From: Actinomycetes bacterium
Lineage (GTDB): Bacteria > Actinomycetota > Acidimicrobiia > Acidimicrobiales > RAAP-2
Reading direction: 5' to 3'
Assembly: GCA_021802025.1 (NCBI GenBank)
Contig: JAKABC010000118.1
Coordinates: 1 to 5,399 of the forward strand
DNA: 5,399 bases
Below, one piece after another: positions 1 through 4,963 of the stretch. Every line of letters begins with the position of its first letter. Position 1 is the stretch's first letter. Position numbers and translations under genes: made by a program. Below the pieces are notes generated by a model. The model was given only the letters and a program-made list of their open reading frames with translations, did no database searches and was not told the DNA's origin.

Positions 1-1267
1 CCCCCGCCCCCCTCACCGTCACCGTTGCGTGATAGGTCCCCGCTCGCTTATAGACGTGGGTCACGACCGGGGTCCGACTCACCAGGGTCGTGCCGTCGCC
101 GAAGTTCCAGGCGTATCGGCTGATCCTGCCGTCCGGTGACGTGGAGGCCGACGCGTTGAAGACGGACTTCTGGCCGACGGGAGCGGGGGTGATCGTGAGC
201 CTCGCCGTCGGCGCCTGATCGGATCGGACGGCGATGCCGAAGGTGGCGGCGCCCACGTCAATCGGGGACATGACCGTGAGGGGCGAGGTCGTCAGGTTGA
301 TCGGCGTCACGGTCGGGCCCGCGTCGGCGATGTACGCCGTCTCTCCGTTGGTGCTAATGGTGATGCCGTCGGGCTGGCTCAGCGAACCCGTGGGCACCGT
401 CGTCCCCACGGTCGGTGGACGGGTCTTGAGTTGGATCGGTGTGACCGTGTTGTCGGCACTGGCGACGTAGGCCGTGCGGCCGGTGGGCGAGACGGCGATA
501 CCCAACGGCTGCGCCGCGAGGGGGATCGGCCGTTCCGCGACGGCGGGGGTACTCGCGAGGTCGGTCGGCGTTATCTGGTTGGCGTTGGCGACGTAGGCCG
601 TGTCGGAGTCGGGGCTGATGGCGATGGCCTGAGGACGGCCGCCGACCTGGAGCGTCGACACGCGTCGCGTGGCGGCCGAGATGATGCTCACCGAGGTGGC
701 CTCGGAGTTGGAGACGATGATGTCTCGACCGTCGGGCGAGACGGCGATGCTCCAGGGGCCCGCGCCCACGGGAATGGGTCGCTGGGCCGTGACCGGAGAG
801 CTCGCGAGGTCGATCGGGGTCACCGTGTTGGAGTCGAAGTTCGTCACGTACGCGAAGCGCCCATTCGGCGCGATGGCGATCGCCGACGGCGCGAGACCGA
901 CCCGAATGGGGTTGCCGACCGTGGCCGGTGAGCTCTCGAGGTCGATCGGGGTCACCGTATTGCCGAGCGAGTTGGTTACGTAGGCGGTCGTACCGTTAGG
1001 GGTAATCGCGACGCCGAGCGGTCCGTTGAAGGGGTGGGCCGCACTCTTGATCACGGTCACCGCGTGGGTCGAGACGTTGATGGCGCTCACCGTGTTCGCG
1101 TTGAGGTTGGTCACCACGACGGTGTCGGCGCCCAGCGCCCCCGTCGACGAAGCCCCCGCCGTCCCGAACCCGACGGTGAGCAGCGCGCACGTCGCGAGCG
1201 TCAGGGGGCCGACGCGGCGACGCCACCGTCGCTGCCCCGGAGCCGCGACCCGGCGATCTCGGTCCAC
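1..1267 (-). CDS. Secreted seven-bladed YVTN beta-propeller protein with PKD domain (3' end off window)
   Basis: The minus-strand frame is open from a GTG at 1267 to the left edge (422 codons), so the C-terminus is missing. An in-frame TAG at 1276-1274 lies just upstream and GTG 1267 is the only usual start (ATG, GTG or TTG) before the signal peptide, so the start is firm. Residues 1-41 form a signal peptide: an Arg-rich n-region (RRWRRR, 13-18), a hydrophobic core (about 19-37) and a likely cut near AGA/SS (39-40). Residues 48-350 hold seven beta-propeller repeats, with new units near 82, 124, 168, 209, 251 and 295. Most carry I-A-[IV]-[AS]-P-[NDT]-G-R, A-Y-V-[TA]-N and N-T-V-T-P-I-[DQN]-L. 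The last strand (GAATFGIAV, 339-347) matches the start of a blade and probably closes the ring with blade 1. Residues 352-422 are a PKD domain (WNFGDG 387-392, GTY near 409-411). It follows the OmpA-like gene by 6 bases, so the two are probably one operon with coupled translation. The ligand is unknown; the propeller is probably a binding scaffold and not an enzyme. Confidence 0.9.
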   Translation of the reverse strand, partial: MDRDRRVAAPGQRRWRRRVGPLTLATCALLTVGFGTAGASSTGALGADTVVVTNLNANTVSAINVSTHAVTVIKSAAHPFNGPLGVAITPNGTTAYVTNSLGNTVTPIDLESSPATVGNPIRVGLAPSAIAIAPNGRFAYVTNFDSNTVTPIDLASSPVTAQRPIPVGAGPWSIAVSPDGRDIIVSNSEATSVSIISAATRRVSTLQVGGRPQAIAISPDSDTAYVANANQITPTDLASTPAVAERPIPLAAQPLGIAVSPTGRTAYVASADNTVTPIQLKTRPPTVGTTVPTGSLSQPDGITISTNGETAYIADAGPTVTPINLTTSPLTVMSPIDVGAATFGIAVRSDQAPTARLTITPAPVGQKSVFNASASTSPDGRISRYAWNFGDGTTLVSRTPVVTHVYKRAGTYHATVTVRGAG

Positions 1268-1273
1268 GTCGCT

Positions 1274-2746
1274 CTACCGAGCGGACAAGACGGCCACCAC
1301 TCGTCTATTGAGAGCACGGTTTCTCGGGGTGGTGTTAAGGGTGACCAACTGGATGGTGGCGCCCGGATCGATGACGATCGTCACGTCATGGACCTTGAGT
1401 CGCGCAAGGTCGTAGTTCAGTTGGTGGCTCACCGCGAGTGAGCGCTCGAGGATGATCTGTGCATCCAGCGCCGGGGTGAACACGTTGTCCGTGTAGCCCG
1501 TGAGCGTGACCTTGGTGTAGTGCTCGTGGCGAATCGCCAGGGCGAGCCGCCATACCTGGGCCAGCAGGGGCCGAGTGAGGGTGTGCGACGCCTCGCGGAA
1601 CGGCTTGATGACGACGGTCTTGGGCTTGGGGAGCTTCGGGGCCGGCTTGGGCTTCGGCTTGGGCGGCGAGACGCTGATGACGATCGGCGGCGGGCCGACG
1701 ACGGGCGTCACGACGGGCGGGGTCACGACCGGCGTTGGCGTCACGGCGGGCGGTGGGGCCACGACAGGTGGGGACTCGACGTTGAGGGTGAAGGTGAAGG
1801 GTGATGCGGAGTTGAACGCCGACGTCGCGGGAGCGGTGATGTCGACGGCGCACGTCCCAACCGCCTCGACGCTGATCAGTCCGGTGCCGCTGACGGTGCA
1901 CGTGGAGCTGGACGTCGAGAAGCCAAGGGGGGATCCGCTCGAGTCGGAGGCGTCGATCTGGAACGTCGTGGACGAGCCGTAGATGAGGTCGGCCGGGTTG
2001 GCTCCCGAGACGGAGATCGTCTGGGTCGCGAGCGACGAGGTCACGGTCTGTTGAACCTGGGGCGCGGGGGCGACGTCGAGGTTGCCCGACTGGTTCGCGT
2101 CGATCACGCAGGTCCCTACGGGAGCCGTGAGGGTCACCACACCGGTGGCGGCGATGGAACAGCCCGACGTCGAGGTGGCGTCGACGCTCAGGGTGACCGG
2201 GAGCCCGGAGCTCGCGGAGGCCGTGACGGTGTAACTCGATCCGACGAGGGGGGCAGCCGGCGCAGTGCTGGTGAACTGGATCGTCTGGGTATCGGGCGTC
2301 ACGGTCAGGGTCAACGTCGCCGACGCCCCGGAGGCGTTGCCGTCGCCTCCACCCTGGCCCTGGTCTTTGTCCGCGCTCGACGCTGTGGCCGTAATCACGC
2401 ACGCGCCCGCTTGGACGTAGTTGACAACGCCCGTCGACGCGTCGACGGTGCACCCTGCGGTGCCGCTACTCGCGCTGTAGGTCAGGGTGGTGCCGGTGGT
2501 CGAGTCCTGAGCCGTCGCGGTGTACGTGCCGGAGGTGTCGTAGGGAATGGAAACCGAGTAACTGCCGTTACTGCCCGACACCCCGGGGCCGGTGAAAGAG
2601 ACCGCGTTTACCGGTGAGGCTGACGCCGACGAGATGACGAGTCCTACGCTTAACAGGGCGAGACCGAGGGTGGCTAGTGCGGCCCGACGGATGAAAAAAC
2701 CTACCGTCGTTGGGGATTTAGGCGCTCCCGCCACGAACTGTGCCAC
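1274..2746 (-). CDS. Secreted Ig-like repeat protein with Pro/Lys-rich linker and C-terminal OmpA-like peptidoglycan-binding domain
   Basis: This is a complete 490-residue exported protein. The start is GTG 2746, with GGGGA (2757-2753) 6 bases upstream; a second in-frame GTG at 2734 has no better site. Residues 17-44 form the signal peptide (FFIRR, then a Leu/Ala/Val core, cut near ASA/SP at 43-46). Three Ig-like beta repeats follow: about 47-150, 152-235 and 240-322. Each has one Cys pair 16-17 residues apart (C99/C116, C196/C213, C283/C299), probably disulfides; repeats 2 and 3 begin Q-T-I-x-[FV]. Residues 125-141 are a Gly/Asp-rich insert in repeat 1. Residues 325-376 are a Pro/Val then Pro/Lys linker that could span the wall. 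Residues 378-488 match the OmpA C-terminal domain: GYTDN (417-421), L-E-R (433-435) and NRRVV (480-484). D420 and R435 are 15 apart, the spacing of the diaminopimelate-binding Asp/Arg pair in Acinetobacter OmpA. In a Gram-positive background this domain would hold the protein non-covalently on peptidoglycan. It is the first gene of a pair with the beta-propeller gene. What the Ig-like part binds is unknown. Confidence 0.92.
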   Translation of the reverse strand: MAQFVAGAPKSPTTVGFFIRRAALATLGLALLSVGLVISSASASPVNAVSFTGPGVSGSNGSYSVSIPYDTSGTYTATAQDSTTGTTLTYSASSGTAGCTVDASTGVVNYVQAGACVITATASSADKDQGQGGGDGNASGASATLTLTVTPDTQTIQFTSTAPAAPLVGSSYTVTASASSGLPVTLSVDATSTSGCSIAATGVVTLTAPVGTCVIDANQSGNLDVAPAPQVQQTVTSSLATQTISVSGANPADLIYGSSTTFQIDASDSSGSPLGFSTSSSTCTVSGTGLISVEAVGTCAVDITAPATSAFNSASPFTFTLNVESPPVVAPPPAVTPTPVVTPPVVTPVVGPPPIVISVSPPKPKPKPAPKLPKPKTVVIKPFREASHTLTRPLLAQVWRLALAIRHEHYTKVTLTGYTDNVFTPALDAQIILERSLAVSHQLNYDLARLKVHDVTIVIDPGATIQLVTLNTTPRNRALNRRVVAVLSAR

Positions 2747-2752
2747 GCCTTA

Positions 2753-2757
2753 TCCCC
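2753..2757 (-). promoter_or_regulatory. Ribosome binding site of the OmpA-like gene
   Basis: The minus strand reads GGGGA, then 6 bases (TAAGGC), then the GTG at 2746. This spacing supports GTG 2746 over the in-frame GTG at 2734. Confidence 0.55.
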
Positions 2758-2775
2758 ACCCCGTGCCCTGCGGCT

Positions 2776-2806
2776 ATTAAAAAACAACGACACGACAACG
2801 ACTCAA
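2776..2806 (-). promoter_or_regulatory. Candidate promoter of the surface-protein operon
   Basis: This is the most AT-rich patch between the divergent genes. On the minus strand TTTAAT (2781-2776) matches the -10 consensus at 5 of 6 bases. The best -35-like match, TTGAGT (2806-2801), is 19 bases away, which is long and weak. The predicted RNA would start roughly 20-25 bases before the GTG at 2746. The poor -35 together with the abutting 11-bp repeats suggests a promoter that depends on an activator. This is inference from sequence only. Confidence 0.4.
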
Positions 2807-2811
2807 CAACG
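2779..2811 (-). promoter_or_regulatory. Three direct repeats with 11-bp period, candidate response-regulator operator
   Basis: On the minus strand the hexamer CGTTGT occurs at 2811-2806, 2800-2795 and 2789-2784, each separated by exactly 5 bases. The three 11-base units are CGTTGTTGAGT, CGTTGTCGTGT and CGTTGTTTTTT, and the final T is also shared. The array lies across the -35 region and abuts the -10-like TTTAAT. Direct repeats spaced by one helical turn (about 11 bp) are the usual target of OmpR/PhoB-family response regulators such as PhoP and MtrA. The regulator itself cannot be named from this window. Confidence 0.5.
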
Positions 2812-2856
2812 CCAAGCCGGATGATAGTGAGCGCCTCCCCGACGCTCTCTTGGCGT
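2809..2856. repeat. 8-bp inverted repeat overlapping the operator array
   Basis: ACGCCAAG (2809-2816) and CTTGGCGT (2849-2856) are perfect complements 32 bases apart. A smaller dyad lies inside: GAGCG (2829-2833) with CGCTC (2843-2847). The left arm shares bases with the outermost CGTTGT unit, so this could be part of the same regulatory site or a hairpin in a plus-strand RNA. No T-run follows, so it is not an obvious terminator. Confidence 0.3.
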
Positions 2857-2873
2857 CGCGCGAGTCTGTGGTT

Positions 2874-2904
2874 TCTCTCAGGGAGTGGTCTTGACCAGGA
2901 GAGA
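2874..2904. repeat. Interrupted hairpin with CTTG loop
   Basis: TCTCTC (2874-2879) pairs with GAGAGA (2899-2904). Inside it, TGGT-CTTG-ACCA (2886-2897) forms a second stem. The two stems are separated by AGGGAG on the left and one G on the right. It lacks a T-run on either strand. It may be a protein-binding dyad or a folded leader segment; no function is shown. Confidence 0.3.
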
Positions 2905-2973
2905 TGGTTACCAGATTGAGCGGCGCAGTGCGTGGTCCGTCTTAAGAGTGGATCCGGGTGGGGGTGGGTCAAT

Positions 2974-2997
2974 GAGGGTGAGTGCACTTCAACCCTC
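2974..2997. repeat. Hairpin with GAGGGT/ACCCTC stem
   Basis: GAGGGT (2974-2979) pairs with ACCCTC (2992-2997). The inner bases GAG/CTT (2980-2982 and 2987-2989) extend the stem around a TGCA loop with a two-base bulge (2990-2991). There is no downstream T-run on either strand, so a terminator role is unlikely. Confidence 0.3.
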
Positions 2998-3098
2998 GCG
3001 CACCATAGGTCGCGACCCCTGTCGACGTGGTCGAGCGAGACTCTCGGACGGCGGGCCGTGGCCCCAGTGCTGGGTGGATCGTCGCCATCGCACGCCCT

Positions 3099-3116
3099 CA
3101 CTCCCGTCACTCCCGT
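3099..3116. repeat. Perfect 9-bp tandem duplication
   Basis: CACTCCCGT occurs twice in direct succession (3099-3107 and 3108-3116) in non-coding sequence. It is probably a small slippage duplication. A second paired-site function is possible but unsupported. Confidence 0.5.
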
Positions 3117-3249
3117 CTCTAGGACCTCCCGGGTCACGAGCCGCGAGGTGGTCGGTGCCTGAGACCAAATCGGGCCTTCGCGCGCCCTTGGACGCGTGTG
3201 TCGTACGTTGATACCGAGAGAGTCACGTGGTCGCAGCGAGACGAGAGCA

Positions 3250-3256
3250 AGAGGAG
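3250..3256 (+). promoter_or_regulatory. Ribosome binding site that sets the patatin start
   Basis: AGAGGAG ends 11 bases before ATG 3268, slightly long but strong. An upstream in-frame ATG at 3196 has no comparable site and would add 24 Arg-rich residues (MCRTLIPRESRGRS...) unlike a protein N-terminus, so ATG 3268 is preferred. Confidence 0.65.
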
Positions 3257-3267
3257 TCTCAATCACC

Positions 3268-4524
3268 ATGGTCGTGCGCCACCACCACGCCACGCCGTCC
3301 GACGGCTGGTCGCCCGCGGACGTCGGAGCGCTCGGTTCGATAGTGCTGGGCGACGGGCCCCGCGGTTATCGAAGAAGTGACGAACTCCAGGCCGCGTTCG
3401 ACGAGTCGGCGGAGACCCTTCGTCAGGTGGACGGCTGGCCGAATCCGAGCAACGATGGTCGACGCGAGTTACGCGCTGACCTCGCCCTCGAGGGCGGAGG
3501 CGTCAAGGGTGTGGCGCTGGTGGGCGCGGTCCTCGTGTTGGACGAGGCCGGTTACCGCTTTCATCGTGTAGCGGGCACGAGCGCGGGTGCAGTGACGGCG
3601 AGCATCGTCGCGGGAATCGTTCAGTCCGGTGGAGACATGTCGGCTCTCCGTACGGCGCTGCAATCGCTGGACTTTCGCAAGTTCATGCCTGAGGGGAGGC
3701 TCCACGACGCGATGGGCCACGTGGCGGGCCACTTCGCCGGCCTCGTGGCCGACGCGGCGATACTCACTCAGCGCGAGGGCCTCTACACCGGTGACTACCT
3801 CGATGAGTGGCTCGAGCCCATCCTCCACGACCAGTTGGGAGTTCGGACTTTCGGCGACCTCGTTCTGTCTTCAGTGGACGACCCCGAGATCGGCGAGTCC
3901 GCGAGTCCGCAGTACCGTCTCGCCGTCTACACCTCTGACCTAACGAGGGCGCGACTGGCGTGCCTCCCCGCCGACTACCCGTCTTACGGAGTCGATCCGA
4001 AACGTCAGAGCATCGTGGGCGCGGTCCGCGCGTCGATGTCGGTCCCCTTCTACTTCGAACCCGTCCACTTCCAGGCTGAGGAGGCGACCGTCGAGATAGT
4101 GACGCCGGGTGGTGCCCCGACGACGGTGCGATTCCCCGGCGGGACGCACACGTGGGTGGACGGCGGCCTGCTGGCGAAGTTTCCAATCCACACGTTCGAC
4201 CGGGAGGACGGACGGCCGCCGCGGTGGCCGACCATCGGCGTCAAGCTGTCGCGATTCGCTGTCGACTATACGACGTCGGACTTCCGCGAGTCGGCCATCG
4301 CGGTGGCCGTGCGGTGTCTGAAGACGATGATGAACGAATGGGAGACGGTCACGTCGCACGGCACGACCGCGGGTCGGACCATCTACGTGGACAACGACGG
4401 TCTGAGCTCGATGGACTTCGACCTGACCGACGAGCAACAGGACCGGCTCTTCCTCAATGGCGTTCGGGCCGCGACCTCGTTCGTCATCGCGGCGGCGCGA
4501 CAAGGAGGCGTGCCGCGCCGGTGA
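3268..4524 (+). CDS. Patatin-like phospholipase (Ser-Asp dyad lipid acyl hydrolase)
   Basis: This is a complete 418-residue protein, ending in TGA 4522-4524. All three patatin signatures are present: the oxyanion-hole glycine loop E-G-G-G-V-K-G (75-81), the nucleophile elbow G-T-S-A-G (103-107, Ser105) and the D-G-G motif (298-300, Asp298). Patatin-family enzymes use this Ser-Asp dyad to cleave acyl esters of membrane phospholipids or other lipids. The catalytic core runs from about 69 to 305. It is followed by a C-terminal region (about 325-418; MNEWETVTSHG at 353-363, DFDLT at 389-393) of a kind I associate with bacterial patatin-like proteins. Residues 1-68 precede the domain and are hydrophilic, with no signal peptide or membrane segment, so the protein is probably cytosolic or loosely membrane-associated. 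It is transcribed alone, divergent from the surface-protein pair and convergent with the tRNA/CorC unit. The physiological substrate is unknown. Bacterial members range from housekeeping lipid turnover enzymes to secreted toxins and defence effectors; nothing nearby points to defence or secretion. Confidence 0.93.
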   Translation: MVVRHHHATPSDGWSPADVGALGSIVLGDGPRGYRRSDELQAAFDESAETLRQVDGWPNPSNDGRRELRADLALEGGGVKGVALVGAVLVLDEAGYRFHRVAGTSAGAVTASIVAGIVQSGGDMSALRTALQSLDFRKFMPEGRLHDAMGHVAGHFAGLVADAAILTQREGLYTGDYLDEWLEPILHDQLGVRTFGDLVLSSVDDPEIGESASPQYRLAVYTSDLTRARLACLPADYPSYGVDPKRQSIVGAVRASMSVPFYFEPVHFQAEEATVEIVTPGGAPTTVRFPGGTHTWVDGGLLAKFPIHTFDREDGRPPRWPTIGVKLSRFAVDYTTSDFRESAIAVAVRCLKTMMNEWETVTSHGTTAGRTIYVDNDGLSSMDFDLTDEQQDRLFLNGVRAATSFVIAAARQGGVPRR

Positions 4525-4730
4525 CGACCAGAACGTCTGCGCGCCGTCGATCGCCTCGTCGGTGCCTGCCGAGTCCACCGGGTGGTCTACGACGGCACGA
4601 GTCCCTCCGCGTGAGCTCGCGTTGTTAGGAAACGGTTGGACCGACGGCGCCCATGGGCGGAATTGCGTGGTGGAGAATCCGGTACCCCATCCCTAGGGAG
4701 GTGGTCGACGCTGGGGGAGATCCCGTTTCG
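4525..4730. other. Intergenic region between convergent patatin and tRNA-Glu genes
   Basis: About 206 bases lie between the patatin stop and the 3' end of tRNA-Glu. I see no gene and no hairpin with a T-run for either strand. The palindrome TCCCTAGGGA (4690-4699) has no loop or T-run. The segment nearest the tRNA (4712-4727) can base-pair with the tRNA 3' end (see findings). Confidence 0.5.
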
Positions 4731-4803
4731 CACCCCCAACGGGATTCGAACCCGTGCCGCCACCTTGAAAGGGTGGTGTCCTAGGCCGCTAGACGATGGG
4801 GGC
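4731..4803 (-). tRNA. tRNA-Glu (anticodon TTC)
   Basis: This is a 73-nt cloverleaf on the minus strand. The acceptor stem is GCCCCCA / TGGGGGT (a G-T first pair, then six Watson-Crick pairs). The anticodon stem CCACC / GGTGG encloses the loop CTTTCAA, anticodon TTC. The T arm is ACGGG-TTCGAAT-CCCGT. The discriminator is G at 4731. The next bases on the strand are CGA, so CCA is not encoded and must be added by a nucleotidyltransferase. It lies 26 nt downstream of tRNA-Pro (including its CCA) and is probably on the same transcript. Confidence 0.96.
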
Positions 4804-4829
4804 CAGGGTGAGACGACGCTACTCCGGTG

Positions 4830-4906
4830 TGGTCGGGCTGCCGGGATTTGAACCCGGGACCTCTGCGTCCCGAACGCAGCGCGCTACCAAGCTGCGCTAC
4901 AGCCCG
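4830..4906 (-). tRNA. tRNA-Pro (anticodon CGG), CCA encoded
   Basis: This is a 77-nt gene on the minus strand. The acceptor stem is CGGGCTG / CAGCCCG with discriminator A (4833), followed by a genomic CCA (4832-4830). The anticodon stem CTGCG / CGCAG encloses TTCGGGA, anticodon CGG, which reads CCG codons, common in high-GC genes. The D arm is GCGC...GCGC and the T arm is CCGGG-TTCAAAT-CCCGG. It starts 57 bases after the CorC-like stop. A weak -10-like TAGCAT (4937-4932) lies in that gap, so the tRNAs may have their own promoter, but no good -35 is visible. Confidence 0.97.
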
Positions 4907-4963
4907 CAGCGGGTCTCCCCGCAGCCCGACCATGCTAGTGCCTTAACGGGTGGGCTACGGCCG

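Larger units (their letters stand above)
2812..3267. other. Divergent intergenic region without a convincing gene
   Basis: This is about 455 bases between the operator of the surface-protein operon and the patatin start. The open frames that cross it, on either strand, give Arg/Pro/Ser-rich translations with no domain pattern, so I see no gene. It holds several dyads and a 9-bp tandem duplication, listed separately. For the patatin gene the best promoter-like match is TTGGAC (3188-3193) with TACCGA (3212-3217) 18 bases on. Only the first half of that pair is good, so I do not list it as a promoter. The length and the number of dyads leave room for a long leader or a small RNA, but nothing identifies one. 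No known riboswitch consensus was recognised. Confidence 0.5.

Noticed and set aside
500..1100. Tandem DNA repeats or a CRISPR-like array in the propeller gene
   Set aside because: The periodicity of about 120-132 bp matches the protein blades and the units diverge at DNA level, so it is coding repetition.
1575..1982. Long plus-strand open frames opposite the surface-protein genes (for example 1575-1982, 2051-2617, 431-931)
   Set aside because: They are antisense to strong domain-bearing genes. Their translations are Arg/Gly/Asp-rich or mirror the repeats, as expected for shadow frames in high-GC DNA.
2885..3211. 108-codon plus-strand open frame upstream of the patatin gene
   Set aside because: It has no good ribosome binding site and no recognisable motif; its Ser/Pro/Arg-rich composition fits non-coding high-GC sequence.
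3196..3267. Upstream ATG as the patatin start
   Set aside because: It adds 24 Arg-rich residues unlike the family and lacks a ribosome binding site, whereas ATG 3268 is preceded by AGAGGAG.
2747..3267. Riboswitch, such as a c-di-AMP ydaO-type element often found before actinobacterial wall genes
   Set aside because: I searched by eye for the conserved core motifs on both strands and did not see them; the predicted leader of the operon is also too short to hold one.
2718..3293. 191-codon minus-strand open frame across the divergent intergenic region
   Set aside because: It overlaps both real gene starts, is Arg/Pro/His-rich without domain pattern, and would bury the promoter and operator of the surface-protein operon.
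4681..4730. Intrinsic terminator at the TCCCTAGGGA palindrome (4690-4699)
   Set aside because: The palindrome has no loop, its extension is mismatched, and no T-run follows on either strand.
4525..4830. Integration site (att) at the tRNA genes
   Set aside because: No integrase and no direct repeat of a tRNA 3' end are visible in the window.
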